Below, in pieces: positions 56,801 to 64,000 of a stretch of 64,000 bases of DNA (positions within the stretch are counted from its first letter, which is position 1; every line of letters starts with the position of its first letter). Made by a program: the position numbers and the translations under genes. Origin of the DNA: a virus. The notes under the pieces were generated by a model. It ran no database searches. It saw nothing but the letters and a program-made list of their open reading frames with translations, and was not told the DNA's origin. The stretch covers positions 1 to 64,000 of IMG/VR virus record IMGVR_UViG_3300044730_000851. One strand, written 5' to 3'.

Positions 56801-57540
56801 GCGTCTGCTGCAGCGGTTGATACGGCCGCGGCCTGGGCTGCATTGGCCTTGGATGTGGCATCTGCAGCGGCAGTAGCGACTGCGTCTGCCTCGGCCTGGT
56901 CTGCGTAATCTTCAAGATTGGCCACTGCGGTGGCGATATTCGTGGCGACGGTAGCCGCAAAGTTTTCGTCGTCGTTGATCGCAGCCGCAAGTTCGTTGAG
57001 AGTGTTAAGGGCTCCCGGTGCTGCCTGGATCAGGTCAGCGACCTGGGTGTCGGTGTACGCGTTTGCGGCAGCCTGAGCGGCGTTTGCTTTCGATGTCGCG
57101 TCGGCTGACGCGGTAGATACAGCCGCAGCCTGGGCAGAGTTAGCCTTAGACTGCGCTCCGGACTGAGTCTCCAGAAGAGCGGTGTTTGCAATGCCGTGGA
57201 CATTCGTGGTTGCTGAAGTATGCGTGTTGAAGTTGCTGCTCAGCGTGACGACGGATGAGAAAAACGCTGGGTCATCATTGATTGCGTCTGCCAGTTCCCC
57301 AAGGCTGTTAAGGACCGACGGGGCGTCCCCGAGAATCCCAGCCACTGCTGCGTTCACAGCGGAGGTCACGTCCTCTGGCCGAGCGTTTGCGTACAGGAGC
57401 GTCGTCCATGCCGTGAGACCGTCACCCACCTTAAACTTGCGAGTATCGAGTTCGATGCCGATCTCGCCCTGAGCCAGGATGGGATTCGCTGCGGTCCATG
57501 CAGCCGCGAGTCCTCGACGAATCTGAATCTGAACAGCCAT
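53863..57540 (-). CDS. Large Ala-rich repeat fibre protein, 1225 aa
   Basis: The N-terminus (VQIQIRRGLAAAWTAANPIL then AQGEIGIELDTRKFKVGDG) is the virion-anchoring module of fibre and Mtd-like proteins. Residues ~120-650 are Ala/Ser/Asp/Thr-rich repeats (ADATSKANAAQAA and relatives) plus EAYADQAEADA and LNTLNELAAAINDD blocks, likely trimeric coiled coils. The C-terminal ~500 contain two long copies of a LIGAAPAALNTLSELADAIN ... LTANQSISVSGD ... block with TPTAPTATAGTNTTQ linkers, and a terminal VNIAAAGGVTINA tip resembling the fibre at 32935. It is presumably the main tail fibre. Confidence 0.85.
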   Translation of the reverse strand: MAVQIQIRRGLAAAWTAANPILAQGEIGIELDTRKFKVGDGLTAWTTLLYANARPEDVTSAVNAAVAGILGDAPSVLNSLGELADAINDDPAFFSSVVTLSSNFNTHTSATTNVHGIANTALLETQSGAQSKANSAQAAAVSTASADATSKANAAQAAANAYTDTQVADLIQAAPGALNTLNELAAAINDDENFAATVATNIATAVANLEDYADQAEADAVATAAADATSKANAAQAAAVSTAAADATSKADAAQAAAVATSATDATSKANAAQAAAISTAAADATSKANAAQAAAVSTAASDATSKANAAQAAAISAASTDATTKANAAQSAATSAAQTYTDSTLANAVDALEAYTDAAEGAAVTAANAYTDAEVSAATTALEAYADQAEADALSAAQTYAFGQREAAEAYADQVEIDAVNTANAYTDAEIVTATAALEAYADQAEVDAKAYADAAVSGLVDAAPSLLNTLNELAAAINDDPEFSTSVAGQISSVASTAASDLAAAVSDLEDYADQAETDAVTAANNYTDAEVVVLNNTINSAVDSTMSNLNTQITNAANGAGTALSNHNASTTNVHGIANTSLLETTAGAQSKADAAESAANGYTDAEIATATNALQGYADAAESAAVATAAADATSKADAAESAANTYTDASISSLRGSAPSGLDTLDELAAAINDDPSFHTTVQTALSGKQPLDGDLTAIAEISANSGLLKKTAANTWSLDTSTYLTGNQTVTLSGDITGSGATSITATLANSGVNSGTYGDADSVAQVTVDSKGRVTAASSVDIAITQSQVTGLASALAGKASLASPELTGTPTAPTATAGTNTTQVATTAFVTGAVSDLIGAAPAALNTLSELADAINDDASFATTLTNSLAGKQPLDADLTAIAALAGTSGILRKTAADTWSLDTNTYLTANQSISVSGDATGSGTTGITLTLANSGVTAGVYGSATAVPAITVDAKGRVTSVSSTNIALAQSAITGLVSDLAAKAPIASPTLTGIPAAPTAAADTNTTQLATTAFVVGQASAATPAALGTAAVGTSLRYARADHVHATTGLGLTTSGLNQFAATTSAQLAGVISDETGSGALVFGTSPTLTTVTISSGGLSVTGGGITLAAGNVLDAPVVIDQKTASYQFVLSDAGRMIEMNSGSALTFTVAADATVNFKVGTQIHLLRVGAGGVNIAAAGGVTINATPGLNLRAQWSGATLTKRAANVWVLTGDLS

Positions 57541-57545
57541 GGTGG

Positions 57546-57998
57546 TTACACTCCTCCGGCATCGACGACGACGGTGTGCTCTGACGTGGTGTCGCCGCCG
57601 CTCATTGTCTTGGCAAACGTAAACTGCTGGTTGGACGAACCTCCGTCGACGTTCGGGAAGTTGGTCGTTGTGGATCCGCCGTCAAAGGAAACGGCGCTGA
57701 CGCTGTACGGCGAGTCACCCGAGTACGAGACGGTCTGTTCTTGGATGTATAGGAATCCGTTGCGGAAGGCGATCTCCCCACCATCTAGCGATTCGGTTAG
57801 GCGCAGAAGGTCACTGTCGTTGAAGTCGTCGGAGGTATTTGTGCCTCCGCCGCCACCGGACACGGTGTTCCAGGTGGCACCGTCGAATACCCGGAGGGAG
57901 TGCGTAGAGATGTCATAGTAGAGGTCGCCAGCGTGCTCGCCGATGGGCTCGGAGCCCACCGCGAGTACGTTGAGAGGTACGTACGATCTCTTGGACAA
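57546..57998 (-). CDS. Fibre-associated protein, 150 aa
   Basis: The N-terminal YVPLNVLAVGSEPIGEHAGD and HSLRVFDGATWNTVSGG match the short attachment module of phage fibres (also seen in the next gene: YTPIDLNGLEIQNVKFQNL and DGATWQPVG). Gly-rich linker and Ser/Thr/Asp beta tail. TTG start at 57998, with GGAAG upstream. Probably a short companion fibre or a hinge. Confidence 0.7.
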   Translation of the reverse strand: MSKRSYVPLNVLAVGSEPIGEHAGDLYYDISTHSLRVFDGATWNTVSGGGGGTNTSDDFNDSDLLRLTESLDGGEIAFRNGFLYIQEQTVSYSGDSPYSVSAVSFDGGSTTTNFPNVDGGSSNQQFTFAKTMSGGDTTSEHTVVVDAGGV

Positions 57999-58014
57999 CT
58001 ATGACTTCCCAGTT

Positions 58015-59337
58015 CTAGCCAACGACCACGGCGCGGAAGGTGCCCGATGCGTGGAACGTGAGGGTTACGGTGTTGGCGTCGGTGCGGACGATGTCGCACT
58101 CAACCTCAGCGAACGTGGAGGCGTCGTAGACCTGGACGGTCACGTCTCGGTTGCCCAGGCTGTGCGTCAGGGTCTGGGTGACAGGTCCTGTCGTAACCGT
58201 GGCTGTGAAGTCCGAGAAGATCTTCTTGTAGGCCACGACAGTGGTGTCGACTGCCACCGCATCGGCGCTGACCGTGAGGCCGGTGCCGACGACGAGGTCG
58301 AGGCGGTTCCCGTCCTTGGTGAGTCCGTCCCCAGCGGTGATCTGACCGGCGCCCGAGAACTGGACGAAGTCGAGTTCGGTGGTGTCGAGGGTCACAGCGC
58401 CGTCGCTGACCAGGACCCATCCGGAGTCGGCGTTGACGGTGCCTTCCTCGACGAACGTGAACATTCCGGGTCCGACGTTGGCACTGCTGTTAGCGTCAGC
58501 GGAACGTGACCACGCACCCGCGGCTACGACGTAGATACCGTTATCCGCGGGATCGAACTGATCCTTGACGAGGACGCGGTTTCCAGCCGAAAGGATGACG
58601 CCGTCGATCGTCTGGGCACCGCTCAAGGTGATGGGGTCACCAGTGGTGGCAGCCCGAACGGACAACTTGACGTCGAGGCCCTGGCTGACGGAGTCAACGT
58701 AGCCCTTGGTGGCGGCGTCGGTGTCCGCCTGTGGCTCCGCGAGGTTGGTGATTCGGTTGTCGTTGGCATCGATGTCGGTGTTGGCGGCTGTGGTAAAGGA
58801 CTGCAGGGTCTTGTCGTCAACGTAGGACTTAGTGCTGGCGTCCTGCGGGTTAGTCGGCTCGCCAAGGGAGATGATTTTGAACCCGGAGATGTCCAGGTCG
58901 CCGTTGGCCGCCGAGAGGTCGCCGAGTGAGATGCCCGAGTGCTCGTCCGGACCATGTGCGTGCTTGTGGTCCGATCGGGCGTAATTGGTCGAGGTGCCGT
59001 CGACGTTGGTCCCGGTGTTATCGAGGGCAACCGGAGTACCGAAGTTGCTGACCTGGTCCCAGGACGACCCGTTGTCGTAGTACAGGACCTTGGTATCAGT
59101 AGCAAAAAAGAAGCGACCAATCGAACCCGCAGCGGGCCGCGCGGCGATCGCCGAGGCCACGATCTTTCCTACGGGCTGCCAGGTGGCGCCGTCGTAGACA
59201 AAGAGGGTGTCCGACTGCGTGTTGTAGTAGACATGGCCCTCGCCCCTAGGCGTCGGAGCCGAAGCAAGATTCTGGAACTTGACGTTCTGGATCTCAAGGC
59301 CATTGAGATCGATGGGCGTGTAGTACTTACGGGCCAT
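58015..59337 (-). CDS. Tail fibre protein with trimeric head module, 440 aa
   Basis: N-terminal attachment module as in the neighbouring gene. Then SDHKHAHGPDEHSGISLGDL, with four His, typical of a metal-binding fibre joint. The middle GLDVKLSVRAATTGDPITLS and SAGNRVLVKDQFDPADNGIY is a widespread phage-fibre domain, repeated in many unrelated phages, and the C-terminal ~90 residues form a jelly-roll-like tip (KKIFSDFTATVTTGPVTQTL). ATG start at 59337. Receptor contact is likely. Confidence 0.85.
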   Translation of the reverse strand: MARKYYTPIDLNGLEIQNVKFQNLASAPTPRGEGHVYYNTQSDTLFVYDGATWQPVGKIVASAIAARPAAGSIGRFFFATDTKVLYYDNGSSWDQVSNFGTPVALDNTGTNVDGTSTNYARSDHKHAHGPDEHSGISLGDLSAANGDLDISGFKIISLGEPTNPQDASTKSYVDDKTLQSFTTAANTDIDANDNRITNLAEPQADTDAATKGYVDSVSQGLDVKLSVRAATTGDPITLSGAQTIDGVILSAGNRVLVKDQFDPADNGIYVVAAGAWSRSADANSSANVGPGMFTFVEEGTVNADSGWVLVSDGAVTLDTTELDFVQFSGAGQITAGDGLTKDGNRLDLVVGTGLTVSADAVAVDTTVVAYKKIFSDFTATVTTGPVTQTLTHSLGNRDVTVQVYDASTFAEVECDIVRTDANTVTLTFHASGTFRAVVVG

Positions 59338-59349
59338 AAGTCAACTCTC

Positions 59350-59628
59350 CTAAGACAGGTACGCGTTTCCGCTGAAAGGTGCCGAGAAAATGACCCGTAG
59401 TCGGTACTTGGAGAGATGCTCAATCTCTCCTTCTGCGATTGACCCCGACGAATCCATTGTCGTGACATTGGGGTAGAAGCCGAGATTGTGCTCGATGTCC
59501 CAAGTATTGCTCGAAATTCCTTGGACGTGGTGGTAAGCGTATGCGGCGGGCAAAGTATTTGCCTCGACGACCGCAATCGTTACGATTTGCTCTTGCTCAA
59601 CTGTGATGGGGATGCTCTCTTCGGACAA
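59350..59628 (-). CDS. Small fibre-region protein, 92 aa
   Basis: TTG start with GGAGGAG upstream (59628). WDIEHNLGFYPNVTTMDSSG resembles the C-terminal end of fibre proteins, which suggests a small adaptor or a detached tip domain. No firm family. Confidence 0.6.
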   Translation of the reverse strand: MSEESIPITVEQEQIVTIAVVEANTLPAAYAYHHVQGISSNTWDIEHNLGFYPNVTTMDSSGSIAEGEIEHLSKYRLRVIFSAPFSGNAYLS

Positions 59629-60747
59629 CTAGACTCCTCCTCGCCAACTCACGGAGTACTGTTCCCAACCGGTCGGTGAGAAGTTGCCCTGCGGCGCCTG
59701 CTCCCGAGTGACCTGCCGCTTGCAGAAGACCGTGCCCGAGATGTACGTCTTGACGTTCTCGGAGTCATTGTTGGCGGTCAACTGAACGTCCCAGTACGCC
59801 CGCAGTGGCAGCCTCTTGGTCTGATCCGGGGTCAGTGACAGGCGAATCTTGCCCTGCGCGGCGTCTTCGATGCTGGTCTCGAACTGTGCCGCGTACACGG
59901 CCGACTCTGGGTACAGGCGGATCTGCGCCAGCGGGGTGAATCCGGTGACGTCGATCGAGAAGTCGAGCACGACACTGTAGGAGTCCCCCTGCGTAAGTAC
60001 GATGTCGTACCGTCCGGATGCCTCCCCAACGGGTGTCGTTCCGTATGTAGGAATAGGCAGGAAGAGCCGCTGTGGCTTGGATCGGTCGTCGACCTCCTGC
60101 GGCATGTACACGGGAACGTACCTGTTCGTCATGCGGCTGATCCTGCGGAAGGTGAGGACCTCGATCCGCTCGATGCCGATGTTGAGGGCCTTGCAGAGCG
60201 TCTCGTACTGCTGCCTACGCTCGACGATCATTTCCATGATCTGGCGATACCGCTCAGACCGGGGGATACCAACCCCGTCCGGGGTGGAGATATCGATGTC
60301 GAACGCGGCGTCGGTGGCCAATGTATAGAGGGCCTGCACCGTACTCAGCAGCGTCAGTGGATACTCTTCGACGGCCGGAAGGTTGGCCAAGGTCAGTACT
60401 CGGCCGAACTGGTCCTGTCGGTTATGGACGTGCTGCTGAACGGACGTGTCTATGTACGCATCGATCTCGGAGTCTGTAAAGAATCGGTAGTAGGTCCCCT
60501 GGACGGTAATCTCAGCACCCTCGGCGGGAGGGCTGTCCAGTGTGAGCACACCGCTGTGCTCCTCGACCTCGGTGTCGTCGGAGACGTCCACACCGTTGAC
60601 GAATACCTGTACTGAGGCCCCGTTCAGCGGAGAGTACGGTATTTCGTATCTCTGCAGACCCGCCGAACGGGTGCCCCAGACGAAGGACTTAGGGGGGTCG
60701 TTGAGTTCGGTTCTCACGCGAGAACGCAGTGCGTCAACCGTTGCCAC
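59629..60747 (-). CDS. Connector/adaptor-like protein with Ig-like region, 372 aa
   Basis: GTG 60747 (MATVDALRSRVRTEL) follows AGGAGG by 5 bp, deciding the start over a longer frame from 60762. The N-terminal ~120 residues include ASVQVFVNGVDVSDDTEVEE and PAEGAEITVQGTYY, like a beta-hairpin plug. The middle part is helical (QHVHNRQDQFGRVLTLANLP ... RRQQYETLCKALNIGIERIE). The C-terminal ~100 residues look like an Ig-like beta-sandwich (SYSVVLDFSIDVTGFTPLAQ). Role inferred: neck or fibre-connecting protein. Confidence 0.6.
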   Translation of the reverse strand: MATVDALRSRVRTELNDPPKSFVWGTRSAGLQRYEIPYSPLNGASVQVFVNGVDVSDDTEVEEHSGVLTLDSPPAEGAEITVQGTYYRFFTDSEIDAYIDTSVQQHVHNRQDQFGRVLTLANLPAVEEYPLTLLSTVQALYTLATDAAFDIDISTPDGVGIPRSERYRQIMEMIVERRQQYETLCKALNIGIERIEVLTFRRISRMTNRYVPVYMPQEVDDRSKPQRLFLPIPTYGTTPVGEASGRYDIVLTQGDSYSVVLDFSIDVTGFTPLAQIRLYPESAVYAAQFETSIEDAAQGKIRLSLTPDQTKRLPLRAYWDVQLTANNDSENVKTYISGTVFCKRQVTREQAPQGNFSPTGWEQYSVSWRGGV

Positions 60748-60810
60748 AAGACCTCCTCGCACCCAGTACCTATAGTGAGGAACTGGGGCGCGGTTGTCTC
60801 CCTATAAGAA

Positions 60811-61182
60811 CTACGCGGTGTAGAGGTAACCCAGGTCTTCGAGATGATCGGCGAGATCAGTGGGGACCTTGTACTTCACACCGGCCTGAAACGAGTAGTC
60901 GTTTCCGTAGCCCCAGGTCATCATCTCGATGTCGGCGACCAGGCGCACGATTCGGGTGTTGTCCGCGAGATCGACGTCGCCGACCTCCACGATCTCGTCC
61001 ACGACCGTCGTGGGCGCGTCCACCTTTGGGTCGCGCACCTCGTTCTTGATTGCCACAGCCTCTGCCGCAGCAATTGTGGACAACTCTTCCTGACGAGCCG
61101 CCAACTCGTCAGCGTTCTTCTTGATGGCCCGAGAGCGTGCCACGCCTGTGGCATCGGTGGGCTTGGGACGGGAAATGGCCAC
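60811..61182 (-). CDS. Capsid-associated hypothetical protein, 123 aa
   Basis: Basic N-terminal helix (ISRPKPTDATGVARSRAIKK), then Glu/Ala-rich helix, then a beta strand (NTRIVRLVADIEMMTWGYG) and a Tyr-rich C-terminus. Placed directly after the capsid gene. May be a decoration, connector or head completion protein. GTG start at 61182 with AAGGAG ~12 bp upstream. Confidence 0.6.
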   Translation of the reverse strand: MAISRPKPTDATGVARSRAIKKNADELAARQEELSTIAAAEAVAIKNEVRDPKVDAPTTVVDEIVEVGDVDLADNTRIVRLVADIEMMTWGYGNDYSFQAGVKYKVPTDLADHLEDLGYLYTA

Positions 61183-61213
61183 GGTGATTCATTCTCCTTG
61201 TTCGTAGGTCGAA

Positions 61214-61250
61214 GGGGACGGGAGCAGCCTTGTGAGCCGCTCCCGCCCCC
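61214..61250. terminator. Strong hairpin downstream of the capsid gene
   Basis: GGGGACGGGAGC (61214-61225) pairs with GCTCCCGCCCCC (61239-61250), one mismatch in 12 bp. It lies 18 bp after the capsid stop in an 85-bp gap. There is no T tract, so it may be a partial terminator or mRNA-stabiliser that keeps capsid expression high while lowering the downstream genes. Confidence 0.55.
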
Positions 61251-61267
61251 GATAGTGCTGTTTGAAA

Positions 61268-62299
61268 CTAGTTGGTGAGGACCTTGTTGATAGCGATGTC
61301 GGTGATGATGCCCTGACCCCAGATGCCGTACCACGCAATGGCGTGCTCGCGGCCGAAGTCAAGAACGCCGCCGTCGCGCAACTCAACCGGGAGGCTGATG
61401 GCGTGACCGAAAGCGTTGTCACCGATCATGATCGCCTCGTAGACGTTCGAACCCGCGGTAGCGGTATTGTCAAACGTCGACTCCCACGGAGCCTTGCCGC
61501 CCTTGGCGAGGCCGTTGCGGACCTGCGTCGTCTCAATAAACACGACGTCGTAGAGACGGCCGATCTCACCGAGCATGAAGTTGCCGGGGGCGGCGTACTT
61601 CGTGACCTCGATGAACTCGGGAACGTCGCGCAGACGACGTGACTGGTGCGGGTGCACGAAGCAGACGTAGGTCTCGCCCAGACGCGGGATGTTTCGGGAG
61701 GCCAGGGTCTCGACCGAGTCCTTGACAGCCGCGGTCGTGAGGTAGAAGTCACCCGAGACACCGGTGACACCGGCCTTGGTGCCGACCGTACCTGCGTTGT
61801 ACCAGTCGTTGACGCCCGAGACGCCGGAGCGGTCGTAGCCATAGATCTGGCTTGTGGCGCCACCGAGGGTGTCACGCGACTGGTTGTCGAGGTACTGCGC
61901 CATGTTGCGACCGAGGAGACGCGAGGCCGAGGCCATGACGTCGTCGAAGGACGCGTTGAGCAGCAACTCCGAGACAGCAACGGCGTAGCCGTGCTCGGCG
62001 ACGGTGATCTGGATCTGCTCCGCCGTGAGGGCGCGCGTGGTCATACGCACACCTTCAGTCAGCGGAGTGTTCTCCGGCTGAAGGTTGATGTAGCGCAGGA
62101 AGTTGATCTGCAGACCGGGCGCAACTCCGAGTTCCGTCTTCTTGACGGCAAACTGCTCGAAGCGCAGGATGGGCATGGCCTGGAAGAGGATTTCCTTCGA
62201 CCAGATGACCTGGATGGCCTGCGTCAACTGGCTGTTGGTGCCAGAGTACGCGGTGGGGGCAGCGGCAAGATTGCCGGTGCCGGTAAGAGCGCTAGCCAT
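61268..62299 (-). CDS. Major capsid protein, 343 aa
   Basis: The protein has an N-arm, AIQVIWSKEILFQAMPILRF, LTEGVRMTTRALTAEQIQIT and SELLLNASFDDVMASASRLL, then the HPHQSRRLRDVPEFIEVTKY segment and the AIMIGDNAFGHA strand, consistent with the HK97-like N4 gp56-type capsid family. It should form the icosahedral shell. Placed between the scaffold gene and a small head gene, and next to a hairpin that would adjust mRNA level. ATG start with AAAGGA upstream. Confidence 0.92.
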   Translation of the reverse strand: MASALTGTGNLAAAPTAYSGTNSQLTQAIQVIWSKEILFQAMPILRFEQFAVKKTELGVAPGLQINFLRYINLQPENTPLTEGVRMTTRALTAEQIQITVAEHGYAVAVSELLLNASFDDVMASASRLLGRNMAQYLDNQSRDTLGGATSQIYGYDRSGVSGVNDWYNAGTVGTKAGVTGVSGDFYLTTAAVKDSVETLASRNIPRLGETYVCFVHPHQSRRLRDVPEFIEVTKYAAPGNFMLGEIGRLYDVVFIETTQVRNGLAKGGKAPWESTFDNTATAGSNVYEAIMIGDNAFGHAISLPVELRDGGVLDFGREHAIAWYGIWGQGIITDIAINKVLTN

Positions 62300-62337
62300 T
62301 CGCTAGTCCTTTCGTAAACGATGGTTTGGGAATTGAA

Positions 62338-63129
62338 CTAGCCGAACAGTCCACGTCCTCGGCTGGAAGCGCTATCACCAAGCAGCCTTTGTCGGTTCTT
62401 CATGTAGTCGGCCATCGACATTCCCCGAATGTCATCGGGGGTATACATACGGTTGTCCGGGTCGGTATCCAGTGGTCCGGCTGCAGGTGCCGTCACGCGG
62501 CTACCTGCCATGTCTCGGCGAGCAGACTGCATGGCCTGCTGCGCCGATTCCAGGATACGCTCAGAGCGCTCCCGAAGACTGTTAATGCTTGCGTCAATCT
62601 CCTCAAGTGAGGATCCGTCAACCAAGTCCAGAAGTTCGGGGATGATCGCATCCCGCTCCTGCTCGACGCGCTGCTGACGGTACGACTGCAGTTCCTGGAA
62701 TCGCTTCTCGGTTTCAAGAAGCGCGAACGCGCGCTCGCGCTCCAGCCTTTCGGCCTCCAACTGCGCAGTGAACTCCTGCTCCTTCTTAGAGAGAAGGTCG
62801 CGGACCTCCATCTCCTCCTCAGCCTTGCGGCGAGCCTCGGCCTCAGCCTGGGCAACTGCGGAGGCCTCCTCGACCTCGCGCTGCTCCTTTTCGCGCTTAA
62901 GGGCGGAAATCTCTTCCTTCATGCGCTCCAACTGTGGGTAAACCTTCGACTTCTCCTGTTCGCGGACGCGTGCAAGATCCTCGGCGGTGAAAACCTCGAA
63001 CTCAGGGGAGTTTGTGGTGGGAGCAACTGTCTCGACCACCACGGCACTTGCGGTATTGACGGCAGTGGGCTCCGGCGCGTTGCCAACAGCCTCCGTAGCA
63101 CCGTCTTGGAACGTCTGGTCTACTGACAT
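62338..63129 (-). CDS. Capsid scaffolding protein, 263 aa
   Basis: ATG 63129 (MSVDQTFQDG) with AAGGA ~10 bp upstream; the frame from 63180 is not needed. Residues ~65-200 are a long Glu/Lys/Arg/Gln coiled coil (e.g. REQEKSKVYPQLERMKEEIS), then a C-terminal basic helix near MSMADYMKNRQRLLGD that probably binds the capsid. It precedes the capsid gene on the transcript, the standard scaffold position. Confidence 0.85.
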   Translation of the reverse strand: MSVDQTFQDGATEAVGNAPEPTAVNTASAVVVETVAPTTNSPEFEVFTAEDLARVREQEKSKVYPQLERMKEEISALKREKEQREVEEASAVAQAEAEARRKAEEEMEVRDLLSKKEQEFTAQLEAERLERERAFALLETEKRFQELQSYRQQRVEQERDAIIPELLDLVDGSSLEEIDASINSLRERSERILESAQQAMQSARRDMAGSRVTAPAAGPLDTDPDNRMYTPDDIRGMSMADYMKNRQRLLGDSASSRGRGLFG

Positions 63130-63211
63130 ATTAGTAACATCCTTTGGCTTGTCGTCCGTGTGCCCGTAGGCGTGACTCAACTGATTGCACGACGTACGTG
63201 CACTTAGGTAC

Positions 63212-63239
63212 AGACAACATCAGGCGAAATGTGTTGTCT
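63212..63239. repeat. 8-bp inverted repeat in the portal-scaffold gap
   Basis: AGACAACA (63212-63219) and TGTTGTCT (63232-63239) are perfect inverted repeats, and GCACG/CGTGC with a 5-nt loop lies just beyond (63187-63201). They fall in the 129-bp gap between portal and scaffold genes, which could hold a late promoter, an operator or a transcript processing site. No promoter-like boxes were convincing. Confidence 0.35.
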
Positions 63240-63258
63240 CGGTAAAGTGTCGGAGGAT

Positions 63259-64000
63259 TTAGGAGTCAGGGTCAGTGGCGCGGTGCTGGGGGATCTTGGT
63301 CCCGTAGGTGTCCACCACCAACTGCTCGCGGATCTGCTGCTCACCAACCAACTCGCCGAGGGTGCTGGAGTCCGGCATTCCGTCTGCGGGAATCCCGTCG
63401 CCGATGACGTTTCCGTCTCCAGTCATCATGGGATCCAAAGGAGTTGCCATCCCGTCAGGCCCGGGCATCATGCCCGTAAGGTCCATGATCTGCTTACTGA
63501 GTTCAGTCTTCAGTAGAGTCAAAGAGGCCTCGGCTTTTGCATCTTCCATGAGTTCAGAACGAATCTCGGCCAACTTCTCCTCAGGGAACTCCTCGCCGAG
63601 GGTCCTCAGCGCGCCTTCCTTACTTTCCAGACCCATGCCCATCTTCATGGAGACCTCATTGAGGACAACCAGTTGGTCCAGCGGCAGCGGCGGCGGGAAA
63701 TGCGTGAAGGTCGTATACGTGATCGGATCCTGTGGGTTCAGCACGTCCAACTGAGTGGGCTTAATCGGCCCGTTACGGGTCGGGTCGTAGACGAGCAGTT
63801 CCGGCTCTTTGATTGCAATCGTGAGCAGAACCAGTTCGTTGATCTTCTGTACTCCGGTCCCATACTGGGCTGTCTTCTGGGAGTACCGGTTCATGAGTGG
63901 CTGGTACTGGATGGAGAGCGCTACACCGGAAGTGTTTGAGATCGGCTGCACCTGGCCCAGAGCAGTCTCCGGGATACCCATGATTTCGTGCATCGAACGC
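63259..64000 (-). CDS. Portal protein, C-terminal part (continues past the window)
   Basis: The frame is open to the right edge, so the N-terminus is beyond 64000. The visible ~247 residues show HEIMGIPETALGQVQPISNT, then QYQPLMNRYSQKTAQYGTGV, the region near the C-terminal part of portal proteins, and finish in a Met/Gly/Pro-rich tail. It forms the 12-mer at the DNA entry vertex. The stop is 129 bp from the scaffold ATG. Confidence 0.85.
   Translation of the reverse strand, partial: RSMHEIMGIPETALGQVQPISNTSGVALSIQYQPLMNRYSQKTAQYGTGVQKINELVLLTIAIKEPELLVYDPTRNGPIKPTQLDVLNPQDPITYTTFTHFPPPLPLDQLVVLNEVSMKMGMGLESKEGALRTLGEEFPEEKLAEIRSELMEDAKAEASLTLLKTELSKQIMDLTGMMPGPDGMATPLDPMMTGDGNVIGDGIPADGMPDSSTLGELVGEQQIREQLVVDTYGTKIPQHRATDPDS

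Noticed and set aside
1-64000. CRISPR arrays, transposons and integrase/attachment sites
   Set aside because: No regularly spaced repeats of suitable length, no transposase or integrase motifs, and no attP-like repeat near a tRNA fragment were seen.

Overview
This window is part of the genome of a lytic-looking, contractile-tailed double-stranded DNA phage (myovirus morphology, Caudoviricetes), most likely infecting an actinobacterium. The phage assignment rests on a complete head-to-tail series: portal, scaffold, HK97-like capsid, tail sheath, two T4 gp19-like tubes, tape measure, and T4/P2-like baseplate parts (gpD-, gpV-, gp25- and gpJ-like). The host assignment is an inference from a WhiB regulator, GC-rich sequence, many GTG/TTG starts, and many small zinc-ribbon proteins typical of actinophages. 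No integrase, terminase, lysin/holin pair or tRNA gene was recognised here; terminase probably lies beyond position 64000.

Almost every gene is on the minus strand, so transcription runs from 64000 toward 1. The exceptions are a partial plus-strand gene at the left edge (1-83), ending against a convergent hairpin (93-131), and one small plus-strand gene at 11053-11277. Genes are tightly packed, with ATGA, GTGA, TTGA and TGATG junctions. No gap exceeds 300 bp.

In transcription order: 64000-60800 holds portal, scaffold, capsid and a small capsid-linked gene. 60747-53863 holds a connector-like protein and four fibre-like proteins, including a 1225-residue Ala-rich repeat fibre. 53834-48854 is an accessory cassette: a PASTA/Gly-aromatic/Hint-like protein, three clear paralogues plus one divergent member of an unnamed family, and two probable Fe(II)/2-oxoglutarate oxygenases. 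48843-40062 holds neck/completion proteins, sheath, two tubes, a zinc-binding baseplate/chaperone protein with a frameshift extension, and a tape measure carrying two muralytic domains. 40059-30008 holds the baseplate and receptor-binding parts, including a tail protein with 20 cysteines in 89 residues.

29927-13414 is the replication, recombination and nucleotide block: a winged-helix initiator with origin-like repeats inside its gene, a DnaC-like protein with a degenerate P-loop, DnaB helicase, CHC2/TOPRIM primase, SNF2-type helicase, a probable ssDNA-binding protein, family A DNA polymerase, RecA/UvsX, two probable nucleases or resolvases, WhiB, a Cas4/RecB-like exonuclease, a DUF1599-like protein and a RuvC-like resolvase. 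13345-2551 holds SpoVS, a metallophosphoesterase, a probable DUF7178 protein, a nucleotidyltransferase, a degenerate HAD protein and many unknown or zinc-ribbon proteins. 2432-145 holds a B12-dependent class II ribonucleotide reductase.

The least explained parts are the oxygenase/paralogue cassette, the PASTA-Hint protein, the cysteine-rich tail insert, the putative origin, the +1 frameshift site and a shared promoter motif (TTGC-N19-TAnnGT), one copy of which contains an operator-like dyad upstream of a MerR-like gene.
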